DNA of 64,000 nucleotides from CAVVIH01 sp963748295 (GTDB taxonomy: Bacteria; Acidobacteriota; Vicinamibacteria; Vicinamibacterales; 2-12-FULL-66-21), in contig CAVVIH010000005.1 in the NCBI GenBank assembly GCA_963748295.1, positions 744,001-808,000 of the forward strand, given 5' to 3'. The position numbers and the translations under genes were made by a program. A model generated the notes under the pieces. That model worked only from the letters and a program-made list of their open reading frames with translations, did not search any database and was not told the origin of the DNA. Shown in pieces: positions 26,599 to 36,500 of the stretch (position 1 is the first letter of the stretch; the number at the start of each line of letters is the position of its first letter).

Positions 26599-28411
26599 AT
26601 GCCCGCCAGGTGTCTGTTTGCGTTCGCCGTGTGCCTCACGGTCTCGATTCTTCGCCCGGTCGGCGCAGACGCCCAAACTGGCGCCAACGTCCTCGTCGTC
26701 GCCAACGAGGCGCTCCCCGCGTCAATCGAGATCGCGGAGTACTACGTTCAGCGCAGGCAAGTCCCTGCCAATCAACTCCTGAAGATCCGGACGAGCGTCG
26801 CCGATCAGGTCTCCCGGCTGGAGTTCGAAACGACGATTCAGGCGCCGATCGTCGCATGGCTCGCGCGCACGGGATCGCAGGATCGCATCCTCTACGTCGT
26901 ACTGATCAAAGGCGTGCCGCTTCGAATTGCCGGACAGGGCGGCGGACGCATGACGGCGATCGCAAGCGTCGATTCCGAGTTGACGCTCCTGTACCGGCGG
27001 ATGACGGAGCAGGCGGTCAGCCCGAATGGCAACGTGGCGAATCCTGTACTTTCTTGGAGAGGCGCAGCCGTCGACCGCCAGGCGTTTCAGCCACGTCGCG
27101 CAGGACATCTTCCTGGTCACGCGGCTCGACGGCTTCACCACCGCGGACGTCAAGGCGCTGATCGATCGCGGCCTCGCGCCGGCGACCGCCGGAAAAGTGA
27201 TCCTCGATCAGCGCGCCGGCGTGAACGACAAACCGAACGAATGGCTCGCCGCCGCCGCGAAGAAGCTCGAGGCCCAGGGAATCGGCGAGCGCGTCGTCCT
27301 CGAACAAAGCAGCCGCGTCGTCGAAGGCCAGAAAGACGTGCTCGGGTATTACTCGTGGGGATCGAACGATCCGTCGTTGACGTCCCGCGCGCCGTCGATC
27401 GGATTCGCACCGGGCGCGCTCGCGTCGCTGTTCGTGAGCACCGACGCGCGCACGTTCACCGAGCCGCCCGCGGAGTGGAAACCGGGCCCGTGGGAGTCGA
27501 AGCAGTCGTACCACGCAGGCTCTCCGCAGTCGCTCACCGGCGATCTGATTCGCGCCGGCGTGACCGGCGTTGCCGGATACGTGAACGAGCCGTACCTGGA
27601 TACGTCGATCCGGCCCGACATCCTGTTTCCCGCGTACTTCGCCGGCTTCAATCTCGCGGAGGCGTTCTACCTGGCGCTGCCGGCACTGAGCTGGCAGAGC
27701 GTGATCATTGGCGATCCGCTGTGCGCACCGTTCGCACGGACGACGGTGCCCGCCGCCGAACTCGATCCTCCGAGCGACAAGGAGACCGAGCTGCCGTCGC
27801 TGTTCTCCGCGCGCAGGATCACCGCTGCCGGCGTGAAAGGCGATCCTGCCGCGGTGAAACTGTGGCTCAAGGCGGAAGTGCGCGACGCGCGCGACGATCG
27901 GGCCGGCGCGCGTCAGGCGCTGGAGGAGGCGGTCGCCAAGGATGATTCGCTCGCGGCCGCGTGGCGCCAGCTCGGCATGTTCTACGACACCGCGAAAGAA
28001 GCCCCGAAAGCCGCGGCTGCGTATCGCAAGGCGGTCGCCGGCGACGCGCAGGACTGGGTGTCGCTCAACAACCTCGCCTATCTGATTGCGGTGAGCGAAG
28101 GCAGACCCGCCGACGCACTCGGCCTCGCGGAAAAAGCGCTGCAGATCTCCGGCGGTTCGTTGATCGTCGCGGACACCGTCGGGTGGATCAAGCACCTGCT
28201 GGGAGACGACACTGGCGCCATCAAACTCCTGGCGCCGGCGTCGAAAATGCTGCGTTCCAATGCGGACGTGCAGCTACACGCTGCGGTCGTCTATGCCGCC
28301 GTCGGACGGATCGATGAGGCCGCCGCGGCGTTGAAGGCTGCGGAAGCCGCGGACGCCGCGGTGAAGAGCCGCGCCGAGTACCGCGACGTCCAGCAGAAGA
28401 TCGCGAAGTAA
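26599..28411 (+). CDS. TIGR03790-like secreted protein with C-terminal TPR, frameshifted at about 27045
   Basis: ATG 26599 opens a signal peptide (FAFAVCLTVSILRPVGADAQ) and a conserved N-terminal part: ANEALPASIEIAEYYVQRRQ and DRILYVVLIKGVPLRI. After GNVANP the match jumps to the next frame (YFLGEAQPSTARRFSHVAQD, LVTRLDGFT) at 27043-27047 and runs to 28411. One extra base explains it. The reconstructed protein is about 604 residues, with TPR-like helices after about residue 430. Such proteins occur with PEP-CTERM systems and have unknown function. A PEP-CTERM gene follows convergently. Confidence 0.75.
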
Positions 28412-28450
28412 GCCCGCATAACGGCACCGAGCGCGTCTGCGGGAACCTTC

Positions 28451-29848
28451 CTAGCGCGCGCGAAGTTTTCTCCGAGCGATCCAGGCGGCGCCCACCAGCA
28501 TCAACGCGGTCGTGCCGGGCTCGGGAACCGACCTGGGCGGCGCGTCTTCGTCATCCGGACCACCGGGCCCACCAGGGTCACCCGGACCACCCGGACCACC
28601 CGGACCACCCGGACCACCTGGACCACCCGGATCACCCGGACCACCAGGGCCGCCAGGACCACCAGGGCCGCCGGGACCACCAGGGCCGCCGGGACCACCA
28701 GGGCCACCAGGACCGCCAGGACCTGGGAAATCACCAAGGCCAGGAGGCGGACCCACGGGCGGAAGCGTTGTTCCGCCGGGCGGGGGCCAATTGATTTCAA
28801 TGGGGGGCACGCCGGGACCGCCGGGGCCTGAGCCGCCGGGTGGCGTCGAACCGCCGTGCGGGGTCGGCCCGGTTGGCGGCGTCGAGCCACCGGGTGTAGA
28901 GCCGCCAGGCGTTCCAGGGGACTTGCCCGGATCGCTTGAATCGCCGCCTGGCGACGTTCCGCCGCTTCCCGCGCCTGGGGTCCCACCGGACTGCGCGGGC
29001 GCGGTGCCAGTCGAACCGGTTTGAGTTCCTGGCGAGGCTCCGGAGACGCCTCCGCCCCCTCCTCCGATCGAAGGGCCTCCAGAGCCGCCAGACGATCCTG
29101 CCGGACCTCCGACTCCGCCTGGCGTGCCGCCGCCCGGCGTCGAAGTGGGGCCCGAGCCCGGACCAGCAGGGACACCGCCGCCCGGCGTAGCCGCAGGGTC
29201 AGGACTTGGACCACCCGCACCCGGATCGGCCGGATCCCCGTCGTCCGGATCACCCGCATCTGAGGGATCGGCGGACGGTGTACCAGTCTGTTCCGGGGTA
29301 TCAAGGACATCGGGGGTCGGCTCGTCGGCCGACACCGTTCCAGGCTTGTCCGAGAGGCAATTACCGCAGCGGACCCGCGCCATGTTCGTACCGTCGGTCA
29401 GCACGCGTTCGCCCGCCGGAATCACGACAGGCTTGCGGGTCCAGAACACGTCCTCTCCCTTGCGGTAGGACACGTGGACCACGCGCGGCTCTTTGAGGGT
29501 TTCGACACGTGTGCGCGACAGGTCGAAGGACGCGAAGTGGGCGGCAACGACAGGATCCGCCTCGATCGCCTGTGCCAGCTCCTCTACGGTCGCGGCGCCG
29601 CCAGGAATGATCGAATAGGGATAGACCGGTCTCTGTTCTCGATCGTCTGCCACGGCATCCGAAGAGGCGCCGAGGCTGGCGGCACTACTCTCGAGCGCCG
29701 AGGCCGATGGCTTCGAAGCGTTGACGATCCAAATCGTGAGAGCCGCGAACAGCCCCGCGGCGAAAAGTAACGTGGCAGCCAGAATTCGCCGGCCACCGGT
29801 ACGTCGAGCACCTGATTTCCGGCGCTCGCGCAGGACTTTCTTGGACAT
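28451..29848 (-). CDS. Collagen-like PEP-CTERM surface protein
   Basis: A 465-residue exported protein: a basic N-terminus and transmembrane/signal segment (about 20-43), a globular part to about residue 170, then some 250 residues of low-complexity Gly/Pro/Ser sequence including GPGGPGGPGGPGG triplets. It ends with the sorting signal VPEPGTTALMLVGAAWIARR and a basic tail, so exosortase should process and anchor it. A CGNC pair at about 164-167 could form a disulfide. No exosortase gene is in the window. Confidence 0.85.
   Translation of the reverse strand: MSKKVLRERRKSGARRTGGRRILAATLLFAAGLFAALTIWIVNASKPSASALESSAASLGASSDAVADDREQRPVYPYSIIPGGAATVEELAQAIEADPVVAAHFASFDLSRTRVETLKEPRVVHVSYRKGEDVFWTRKPVVIPAGERVLTDGTNMARVRCGNCLSDKPGTVSADEPTPDVLDTPEQTGTPSADPSDAGDPDDGDPADPGAGGPSPDPAATPGGGVPAGPGSGPTSTPGGGTPGGVGGPAGSSGGSGGPSIGGGGGGVSGASPGTQTGSTGTAPAQSGGTPGAGSGGTSPGGDSSDPGKSPGTPGGSTPGGSTPPTGPTPHGGSTPPGGSGPGGPGVPPIEINWPPPGGTTLPPVGPPPGLGDFPGPGGPGGPGGPGGPGGPGGPGGPGGPGGPGDPGGPGGPGGPGGPGGPGDPGGPGGPDDEDAPPRSVPEPGTTALMLVGAAWIARRKLRAR
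28555..28735. repeat. 9-base microsatellite coding Gly-Pro-Gly
   Basis: About 20 near-perfect units of CCACCGGGN-like sequence (CCACCCGGA, CCAGGGCCG variants) encode the collagen-like tract. Unit changes keep the reading frame, so slippage would lengthen or shorten the protein by three residues at a time. Confidence 0.8.
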
Positions 29849-30342
29849 ACAGCCCAGCTATGTTCAATCGCCAGGCCACTTTACGGATGAGCAAAAACCC
29901 GCGTTTATTGAGGAAAGTCCTTCCGAATGGCGAATTTCAACGGCTGAAGTCGGTACTTTAGTCGGGCCCTGAGGCTATACCTTAGAAGATATATTTAACC
30001 TCCGGCCACTACGGCTGTCCGCACGCCGCAGCCGACAAAAGCGTCATCGAGCACCCACAACAGCACATCGATCTCAACGGAGGGTTCACACAAAGCCCGC
30101 GGAATCCACACATTACCGCGGGTGCGCTTCTTGCCGCGGCTCAGCGTCATGACCTCGGAGACGCGCGACCTCCAACTCTGTCGCAGGTGGCTGGTCGTCA
30201 TCACGCTGATCCACGCCATCGCCTTCTACCTCCTGACGGCGGGTCGAATCGACACGGTCGAGTACCGCGATGAGCGGACCGTCCGCTCCGTTGCGTCAAA
30301 TGCGAATACCCCCGAGATGCGGTATTCTCGCCCACCTGCCGG
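29849..30342. other. Intergenic region without a convincing gene
   Basis: About 490 bases between the divergent PEP-CTERM and GT87 genes. It is AT-richer than its surroundings at 29925-30000. Two overlapping open frames exist, 29995-30219 on minus and 30122-30448 on plus; the latter encodes a hydrophobic stretch (WLVVITLIHAIAFYLLTA) but overlaps the GT87 start by about 100 bases. Neither has a recognisable family, so none is called. No sigma-54 site was found. Confidence 0.5.
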
Positions 30343-31542
30343 ATGCCGACCGATGCCTCGACGCTTCGACGATGGACAATCCGCGCTTTCGCTGCGGTTG
30401 CTTTTGCCGCCGCCGCCGTCTACGCCGGCCTCGCGCATGCCGCTCTAGTCGGGATCGCGCAGGACCTTCACTACAACGATTTCGGAAAGTTCTACTACGG
30501 CCTCCAGAACTGGACTGCCGGCGCATCGCTCTACGGCCGGAATCCCGCGACCTTCATTCCATTCACCGAGTCGACCGGCCGCCAGTTCTGGAACATGAAC
30601 CCGCCGCATTTCCATTTCTTCATCTGGCCCCTGCTCTTTTTCGAGATCGGCTGGGCCTTTTACATCTGGACGGTGGCCAATATCGCCGCGTTCGTGCTCG
30701 CGCTCATCGCCATCGTCCGTGCGGCGAAGGTGACGCTGAGTCCCGGCGCCTGGATGCTTGTTGCGCTTGCGCTCTTGTGGGGTGCGCCCACGATTGCGTG
30801 GAGCGTCACCGGCCAGATGACCGGCCTGATTGTCGCGCTCGTGACTCTGATCTGGCTGGACGTCCGATCCGGCCGCTGGCTGCGAGCCGGGATAGCCATC
30901 GGGCTGGCGGTCAGCATCAAGCTGTTCTTTGGTCCACTCGCAATCTTCCTCCTCCTGAAGCGGCAGTGGCGCGCGGTCTATGCCGGTGCCGTGACCGGAT
31001 TGCTGCTGCTCGTGGCAGGCGTGGCGGTCTTCGGCGTTCAGAGCTACCTGGAGTGGATAGGCGCGCTCCGCGACGTGACCTGGGTCTGGGCCGTGATGAA
31101 CGGCTCGATCTTCGCACCGGTCGCGCGCCTCTGGCTGACCAAGGAAAGCGCATTCGGTTTCACGCCGGATCTCGGGGGCGCGATGCGGATCGGCTGGCTG
31201 CTGGCGCTTCCGATTCTCGTCATCGGCCTGGTGACAGCCTGGAGATCATCGAATCCCGATAGAAGCGTTCTTGTCGTGATTCTCACGAGCCTGCTCGCCT
31301 CGCCTCTCGGATGGGTCTATTACTACTGGATTGCGCTCGGACCTTTCGCCGTACTCCGAAAGGAGGCTGGCGTGCGGCGCACGGCGCTCCTGGCCGGTGT
31401 GTGGCTGGTGTTCCCCTACTACTGGCTCTGGCCGAATGACTCGATGGTGTTCGCGCTCACGCTGGGGTCCGCGTACACGTGGAGCTTGCTCACGGCGTGG
31501 ACAGGATCCGTGCTGATACGCGAGCCCCGAGGCCAGGATTGA
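30343..31542 (+). CDS. GT87-like (DUF2029) polyprenyl-linked glycosyltransferase
   Basis: A 399-residue integral membrane protein with about ten hydrophobic helices. The loop after helix 1, DFGKFYYGLQNWTAGASLYG, has the DFxxYY pattern of GT-C family DUF2029/GT87 mannosyltransferases, and NMNPPHFHFFIWPLLFF matches the next conserved loop. These enzymes use polyprenyl-phosphate sugars on the outer face of the membrane. The stop overlaps the next gene by four bases. Confidence 0.82.
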   Translation: MPTDASTLRRWTIRAFAAVAFAAAAVYAGLAHAALVGIAQDLHYNDFGKFYYGLQNWTAGASLYGRNPATFIPFTESTGRQFWNMNPPHFHFFIWPLLFFEIGWAFYIWTVANIAAFVLALIAIVRAAKVTLSPGAWMLVALALLWGAPTIAWSVTGQMTGLIVALVTLIWLDVRSGRWLRAGIAIGLAVSIKLFFGPLAIFLLLKRQWRAVYAGAVTGLLLLVAGVAVFGVQSYLEWIGALRDVTWVWAVMNGSIFAPVARLWLTKESAFGFTPDLGGAMRIGWLLALPILVIGLVTAWRSSNPDRSVLVVILTSLLASPLGWVYYYWIALGPFAVLRKEAGVRRTALLAGVWLVFPYYWLWPNDSMVFALTLGSAYTWSLLTAWTGSVLIREPRGQD

Positions 31543-32984
31543 CGATCATTCGCGTCCTCCTCGGCTCGTTGACGATCGTCGTCCTCGCGCTCTCGTGGGT
31601 GGATCCCGATCTGTGGGGACACGTCCGTTATGGCCTCGACCTCATCACGGCCCGGCAGCTGCTCGAGGATTCCTACTCGTTCACGAGCGATATCGAGTGG
31701 GTCAATCACGAGTGGCTTTCGGAAGTGATCTTCGGCGCGGCTTACCTGTCCGGCGGCAGTGCCGGGCTCATCCTGCTGAAACTTGCGCTCGCGCTGGGAA
31801 CGGTGATCGTCTCCATGCGAGGGGTGTGGCGATCCGGACGGGATGCGACGATCCAGGATGCGTTGCTGGCGATCCTCATCGCCGGAATCTGGATACGCAT
31901 CTACGTCATCAGGCCGCAACTGTTCTCGCTTCTGCTGTTCGCGGTGCTGATGTGGATCTGCCAGGCAGCCGACAACGGCGCCATTCGCCGCCTGGCGTGG
32001 CTTCCCGTCGTGTTCTGCCTCTGGGTGAACATGCACGGCGGGTGGGTCGTCGGCGCCGGCATGCTGATGCTGTGGGCCGCCGCGTCGGCCCTCACATCCA
32101 CGCGCGTTTCGAACAAGACGATCGCGCTGACCGTTGCGGCGTCGGCCGCAGCCACGCTCGTGAACCCGTACGGCTTCGAAATGTGGGGCTTCCTCGCCGA
32201 GACCGTTCGCCCCGGCCGGCCGTGGATCGACGACTGGCGTCCGCTGCTGGCCACGCCCGCGCTGCTGCCGTTCTGGCTGCCGGTCGCGGCCGCTGCCGCA
32301 TTCGGATTGTGGCGCGCGCGCCGCACGATTCCGTTGAGCCACACGCTGATCGTCGCCGCGCTCGCGGTCGCATCAGTGCGGATCAGCAGGCTCGACGCGT
32401 TCTTTGCGATCGCGACGGTCACGCTGCTCGGTCCGACGATTGCGGGGGCGCGCGCGCGGCAAACGCAAGCCACTCCCGACGCGCACTGGAAACCGGCGCT
32501 GCCCGTCGCGATCGCGGCCGCGATTCTCGCCGCGGCCGCCGCGGCCACGCCCGCGTTCCGCTGCGTCAGCATGCAAGGCCTCGACTGGCTGCCGGAGCCA
32601 GAGGTGGTTCCCGCAATCCGGGCGGGCGCGCTCCACGGGCGCATGATCACGTGGTTTGGCTGGGGCCAGTACGCAATCTGGCACCTCTCGCCGGAAGTAA
32701 AGGTTTCGTTCGATGGCCGGCGTGAAACGGTGTACTCGGAGCGATTCGGAGACAATCACGTGCGGCTGTACTGGACACCGGAACAGGCAGGCGACTTTCT
32801 CGACGGACTCGACGCCGAGCTCGCGTGGCTGCCGAAGGAGCTTCCGCTCAGCCGATTCCTCGAAAACGCAGGCTGGTTCAAAGTGTTCGAGGGTCCGCGT
32901 TCGATTGTCCTGAGCCGCGCCGCCCGCGACGGCCTGCCGCAGACGGCCGCCGCGCCGGCCGGTCGCTGCTTTCCAGGGCCGTAG
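31539..32984 (+). CDS. Polytopic membrane protein of a glycosyltransferase-like type
   Basis: TTG 31539 overlaps the GT87 stop as TTGA and opens a 481-residue protein with about ten transmembrane helices and a C-terminal soluble domain (about 350-481). The first loop DPDLWGHVRYGLDLITARQL and HEWLSEVIFGA, and the C-terminal VSFDGRRETVYSE, recall hypothetical GT-C-like proteins found next to GT87 and PEP-CTERM genes. The substrate is unknown. The pairing with the GT87 gene suggests a common glycan pathway. Confidence 0.75.
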   Translation: MTIIRVLLGSLTIVVLALSWVDPDLWGHVRYGLDLITARQLLEDSYSFTSDIEWVNHEWLSEVIFGAAYLSGGSAGLILLKLALALGTVIVSMRGVWRSGRDATIQDALLAILIAGIWIRIYVIRPQLFSLLLFAVLMWICQAADNGAIRRLAWLPVVFCLWVNMHGGWVVGAGMLMLWAAASALTSTRVSNKTIALTVAASAAATLVNPYGFEMWGFLAETVRPGRPWIDDWRPLLATPALLPFWLPVAAAAAFGLWRARRTIPLSHTLIVAALAVASVRISRLDAFFAIATVTLLGPTIAGARARQTQATPDAHWKPALPVAIAAAILAAAAAATPAFRCVSMQGLDWLPEPEVVPAIRAGALHGRMITWFGWGQYAIWHLSPEVKVSFDGRRETVYSERFGDNHVRLYWTPEQAGDFLDGLDAELAWLPKELPLSRFLENAGWFKVFEGPRSIVLSRAARDGLPQTAAAPAGRCFPGP

Positions 32985-32990
32985 TAGTCG

Positions 32991-33161
32991 CTAGAAGGAT
33001 TTGACCCAGCCGATCACCGCGGTCAAGGTCTTTCGGCAGAAGCCGTCGATGTGGCGCAGCGTGTCGTCGACACCTCCGACCAGCATCACAATCATCAGAA
33101 GCAGCAGAAGGGCTGGAATCAGGCTGAGCGACGCGTCGGAATGGCTACCGGACGTGCGCAT
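32991..33161 (-). CDS. Small single-pass membrane protein at the end of the Tad operon
   Basis: Starting two bases after the VWA gene stop, this 56-residue product has one transmembrane helix (LIPALLLLLMIVMLVGG) and a C-terminal HIDGFCRKTLTAVIGWVKSF. The tight spacing favours a real gene. Function unknown. Confidence 0.55.
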   Translation of the reverse strand: MRTSGSHSDASLSLIPALLLLLMIVMLVGGVDDTLRHIDGFCRKTLTAVIGWVKSF

Positions 33162-33163
33162 GG

Positions 33164-35182
33164 CTATTTCTCCGGAGCGAAATACCCGCCCCGGCTCTTC
33201 ACCGTGGTGTTGTCGCCTTTCGTCCGAATCTCCACGTTCCGCCACTTGCCGTCGCGATTCGTGTTGGTCGACGAATAGCTGATCACATAGCGGCGACGCA
33301 GGTTGTCGACGATGCGGCGGTAATCGTCCGCGAGCGTCGACACGTCATCGGGGAAGTAGGCTTCGCCGCCCGACTCCGCCGACAGCTGCGCCAGCAGCTC
33401 CCGGTCGACGCGCGGACCGATGCCGATGGCAAAGATCGCCGTGTCGGTCTCCTTCAGCGCGCGGCTCACGTCCGCGCGCGTCCTGACGCTGCCGGGACCC
33501 GTCCCGGGATTGTTCTCGTCGCGCCCATCGGTCACCACCACGACGACGCGGCGTCCGTCGACGCGGCGCAGACGCGCCAGGCTGTCGTAGAGCGAATCGT
33601 AGAGGGCGGTGCCGCCGAGCGACTGATACTTGTCGATCGCGTCGAGGCTCCACTCCCGGACGGTCGAGAGATCGTGCGCGAACTCCGATCGATCGGCGAA
33701 GGTGACGACGGCCAGGCGATCTTCCGGCCGCAGCGCGCGAACGAATCCTCTCGCCGCCTCACGCGCCGGCTCGACGCTCTTCTTCATGCTGCCGCTCGCG
33801 TCGAGCGCAAGCACGAGCGAAACGGGCGTGACCGCTTCCTGGAACGTATCGACACTCTGCTCGATGCCGTCCTCGACGACGATCAGATCCTCGCGCGCGA
33901 CGTCGATCAGTCTGCGATCGAGGTCCTGCATGGTGAACTCGATCGCCGGCCGGACGGGCGCCGGCGCCGGCGCCATGTAGCCCGGCCTCGCCTTCACCTT
34001 GTAGCCGCCTTCGACGTCGACGGTGACCTTGCGCCAGGTGCCGTCCGGCTTCTGATTCGTCGGCGTGTAGGTGAGGAGGTATCGCTTCTGCACGTCCGCC
34101 GCCACCAGCTCGTGGACGGTCGGGAGCCCGTCCTCGCGCGCCGGGAAGAACACTCTGCCGCCGGTCTGCTCGGCCAGCAGGCGAAGCACGCGCTCGCCTT
34201 TGAGCGAAATGCCGGCGACGCCGCCGATGCCGATCACGTACAGGGTCGCGCCGGCGGTGCGCACCTTCTGCAGCGTGTCCTCGATCGCTCCCGTGCTGTG
34301 CTCGTCGTAGCCGTCGGTGACGAGGACCACCGCGTTGCGTCCCTCCATGCCGGCCAATAGCTCGGCAACGCTGCCGAGCGAATCGATGATCGCGGTGCCT
34401 CCCTTGAACTCGATCGTGGAGATCGCGTCGGTGACGGTGTGGAGATCGTTGGTCGGCCCGGTGACCGTCCCGAGGTTTCGCGAGAACGGCGCAACGATGA
34501 CGCGATCCTGCGGCCTGAGGTATTTCGTCAGCCGCGCCGCGGCCTGGCGCACGAAGTCCATCCGGCGCTGCATGCTCTGGCTTCCGTCGATCAGCAGCGT
34601 GTAGGTCGCCGGCATCGTCTCCGGCGTGACGAGGTCGAGCGTCTGCGGGACGCCGTTTTCGATGAGATGGAACGCGCGCGACTGCAGGCCGTTGATGAAG
34701 CGGCCATCCTGATCCTGGACCGAGGCTTCGATCAGCACGCTCGAGACCTGCGACGCCTCGACGACTTCGAATGCCTTCAGATAGATCGAATCGGTGGCGG
34801 TGTGTCCGCTGGTGTCCGAGGCGACGACTTTGAGCGCGCGCGGCTCGAACGGGTTCTCGTCCGTCCATTCGAGCGAGTACGGCGGTCCGTCGAGGTCCTC
34901 GCCGAGAAGAACGTCGTCGACGAAGAACTTGACCGTCCGCAGCGCCGCCGCCTGTTCCGGCGCTTCGACGCGGGCGACGATCCGCAGCCGCGCCACCGCA
35001 CCGGTGCGGCCGAGCGGCGAGGTGATCCTGACGGTGAAAGGGGCGAGATCGCCGCCGTTGGCGGCGGATGGCGACTGCGCGTAGAGCGCCCGCGCGGCCG
35101 GGACGAGTACAAGCGCTGTACTAACCGCGGCGACGAGGCCGGCGCTCCGTTCACGCCACGTTCGACGAGGGTTCCCGTTCAT
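33164..35182 (-). CDS. Secreted protein with two VWA domains
   Basis: A 672-residue exported protein with a signal peptide (cleaved near ALYAQS, about residue 35), an Ig-like domain (FTVRITSPLGRTGAVA), and two tandem VWA domains of the kind typical of acidobacteria. The MIDAS sites are LLIDGSQSM and LALDASGSM, each followed by a conserved LVTDGYDE or VVTDGRDE. Metal-dependent adhesion is the usual VWA role. Its start overlaps the AAA+ gene end by 32 bases, giving a MoxR/VWA-like pair at the end of the Tad operon. Confidence 0.88.
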   Translation of the reverse strand: MNGNPRRTWRERSAGLVAAVSTALVLVPAARALYAQSPSAANGGDLAPFTVRITSPLGRTGAVARLRIVARVEAPEQAAALRTVKFFVDDVLLGEDLDGPPYSLEWTDENPFEPRALKVVASDTSGHTATDSIYLKAFEVVEASQVSSVLIEASVQDQDGRFINGLQSRAFHLIENGVPQTLDLVTPETMPATYTLLIDGSQSMQRRMDFVRQAAARLTKYLRPQDRVIVAPFSRNLGTVTGPTNDLHTVTDAISTIEFKGGTAIIDSLGSVAELLAGMEGRNAVVLVTDGYDEHSTGAIEDTLQKVRTAGATLYVIGIGGVAGISLKGERVLRLLAEQTGGRVFFPAREDGLPTVHELVAADVQKRYLLTYTPTNQKPDGTWRKVTVDVEGGYKVKARPGYMAPAPAPVRPAIEFTMQDLDRRLIDVAREDLIVVEDGIEQSVDTFQEAVTPVSLVLALDASGSMKKSVEPAREAARGFVRALRPEDRLAVVTFADRSEFAHDLSTVREWSLDAIDKYQSLGGTALYDSLYDSLARLRRVDGRRVVVVVTDGRDENNPGTGPGSVRTRADVSRALKETDTAIFAIGIGPRVDRELLAQLSAESGGEAYFPDDVSTLADDYRRIVDNLRRRYVISYSSTNTNRDGKWRNVEIRTKGDNTTVKSRGGYFAPEK

Positions 35183-36500
35183 CGACGAAATATGCCGCGC
35201 AGGCCAGCTCGAGCAGCTCCGACGTCATCAGCCGCGGGGCGTCCATGTAATCGGCGAGTGAAATCAATTGATCGATCAGGTCGCGGGGATGGCAGCCGCG
35301 CGGCTGCAGCCCCCGGGGCTTGTAATAGTTGTCGAGCATGTGCGTCACCGCCGCGGCATCGAACTCGATGTCGCGATCGCCGCTGCACCGCTCGAAGATC
35401 TTCATGAATTCGAGACGGGTCGGGCTCTCCGCGAAGATCTTGTAGTGAATGCGGCGAAGGAACGCTTCGTCCACGAGCTCCGCCGGCTTGATGTTGGTCG
35501 CGAAGACGACCAGCGTCATGAACGGAATCTCGAATTTCTGGCCGCTGGCGAGCGTCAGGAAGTCGACGCCGCTTTCGAGCGGGACGATCCAGCGGTTCAG
35601 GAGATCGCGGGGCGCGCACTGCTGGCGGCCGAAGTCGTCGATGACGAGCACGCCGCCGTTGGCCAGCGCCTGCACCGGCGCGCCGTAGAATCCGGCCGCC
35701 TCGTTGTAGCTGAGGGCAAGCGCGTCCAGCGTCAGCTCGCCTCCTACCATGACCATCGGCCGGCGGCACCGCACCCACCGCTTGTCGGTCTGATCGCCGA
35801 TATCCAGGCTCGCTAACGCCGCGTCGTCGGCGCTGTCGGGGAGCGGCTCGTGGTTGACCGGATCGAAGAAACGGACGATGTTGCCCTGCACTTCCAGCGC
35901 GTGCGGAATGTACAGGTGGCCGGCGAGAAGCTTTCTGACCGCCTGCGAAATGACCGTCTTGCCGTTTCCGGGCGGGCCGTAGACGAACATCGAGTGGCCG
36001 GAGTTGACGGCGGGGCCGATCTGATCGAGCACGCGGTCGCTGATTACGAGGTGCGAGAACGCGTTCCGAATCTGCTCGCGCGTCACCTTCTGCGGCCGCC
36101 GCTGGCGGACCCCCGTCATGTATTCGCGGTACTGCTCGAGCGGCACCGGAGCGACGCCGACATAGAGGTTGCTCTCGAGGAACAGCGTCGCCCTGCTGCG
36201 GCCGGCGTCGGTGATGCGGTAGCGATAGGACGCGCGTCCGATCATCGTGCCGCCGACGATCTCGCAATGCCGCTGCACCAGCAGGTCGTCGACGACCGGC
36301 TCGATCACCGAAAACGCCAGGCCCATCCGGTTGGCGAGCTCCGTGCCCGTCAACTCTCCCGCGAAGTGGAGGTTCTTGAGCGCGAGCTGCAGCAGAAGAT
36401 CTTTGTTCAGGCCGGTCTCCGCGAGCGTTCTCGGCGCAACGGGCCGGCCCTCCCCGGCGGCGACGTCGTTCAACTCAGCGGTCGGCGTCATAATCCTCAT
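35151..36500 (-). CDS. AAA+ ATPase with N-terminal winged-helix domain
   Basis: A 449-residue protein. The N-terminal 100 residues look like a winged helix (LTGTELANRMGLAFSVIEPV, then wing RASYRYRITDAGRSRA). The AAA+ core has Walker A GPPGNGKT and Walker B VLVIDDFG, sensor VVFATNIKPAEL and a C-terminal lid. The ATG at 36500 overlaps the TPR gene stop as ATGA. MoxR-like ATPases often pair with VWA proteins to remodel partners; here it sits between a TPR lipoprotein and the double-VWA protein. Confidence 0.85.
   Translation of the reverse strand: MRIMTPTAELNDVAAGEGRPVAPRTLAETGLNKDLLLQLALKNLHFAGELTGTELANRMGLAFSVIEPVVDDLLVQRHCEIVGGTMIGRASYRYRITDAGRSRATLFLESNLYVGVAPVPLEQYREYMTGVRQRRPQKVTREQIRNAFSHLVISDRVLDQIGPAVNSGHSMFVYGPPGNGKTVISQAVRKLLAGHLYIPHALEVQGNIVRFFDPVNHEPLPDSADDAALASLDIGDQTDKRWVRCRRPMVMVGGELTLDALALSYNEAAGFYGAPVQALANGGVLVIDDFGRQQCAPRDLLNRWIVPLESGVDFLTLASGQKFEIPFMTLVVFATNIKPAELVDEAFLRRIHYKIFAESPTRLEFMKIFERCSGDRDIEFDAAAVTHMLDNYYKPRGLQPRGCHPRDLIDQLISLADYMDAPRLMTSELLELACAAYFVDEREPSSNVA

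Noticed and set aside
29995..30448. Two overlapping small ORFs before the GT87 gene
   Set aside because: They lie on opposite strands, have no ribosome site or family, and one overlaps the GT87 start deeply.
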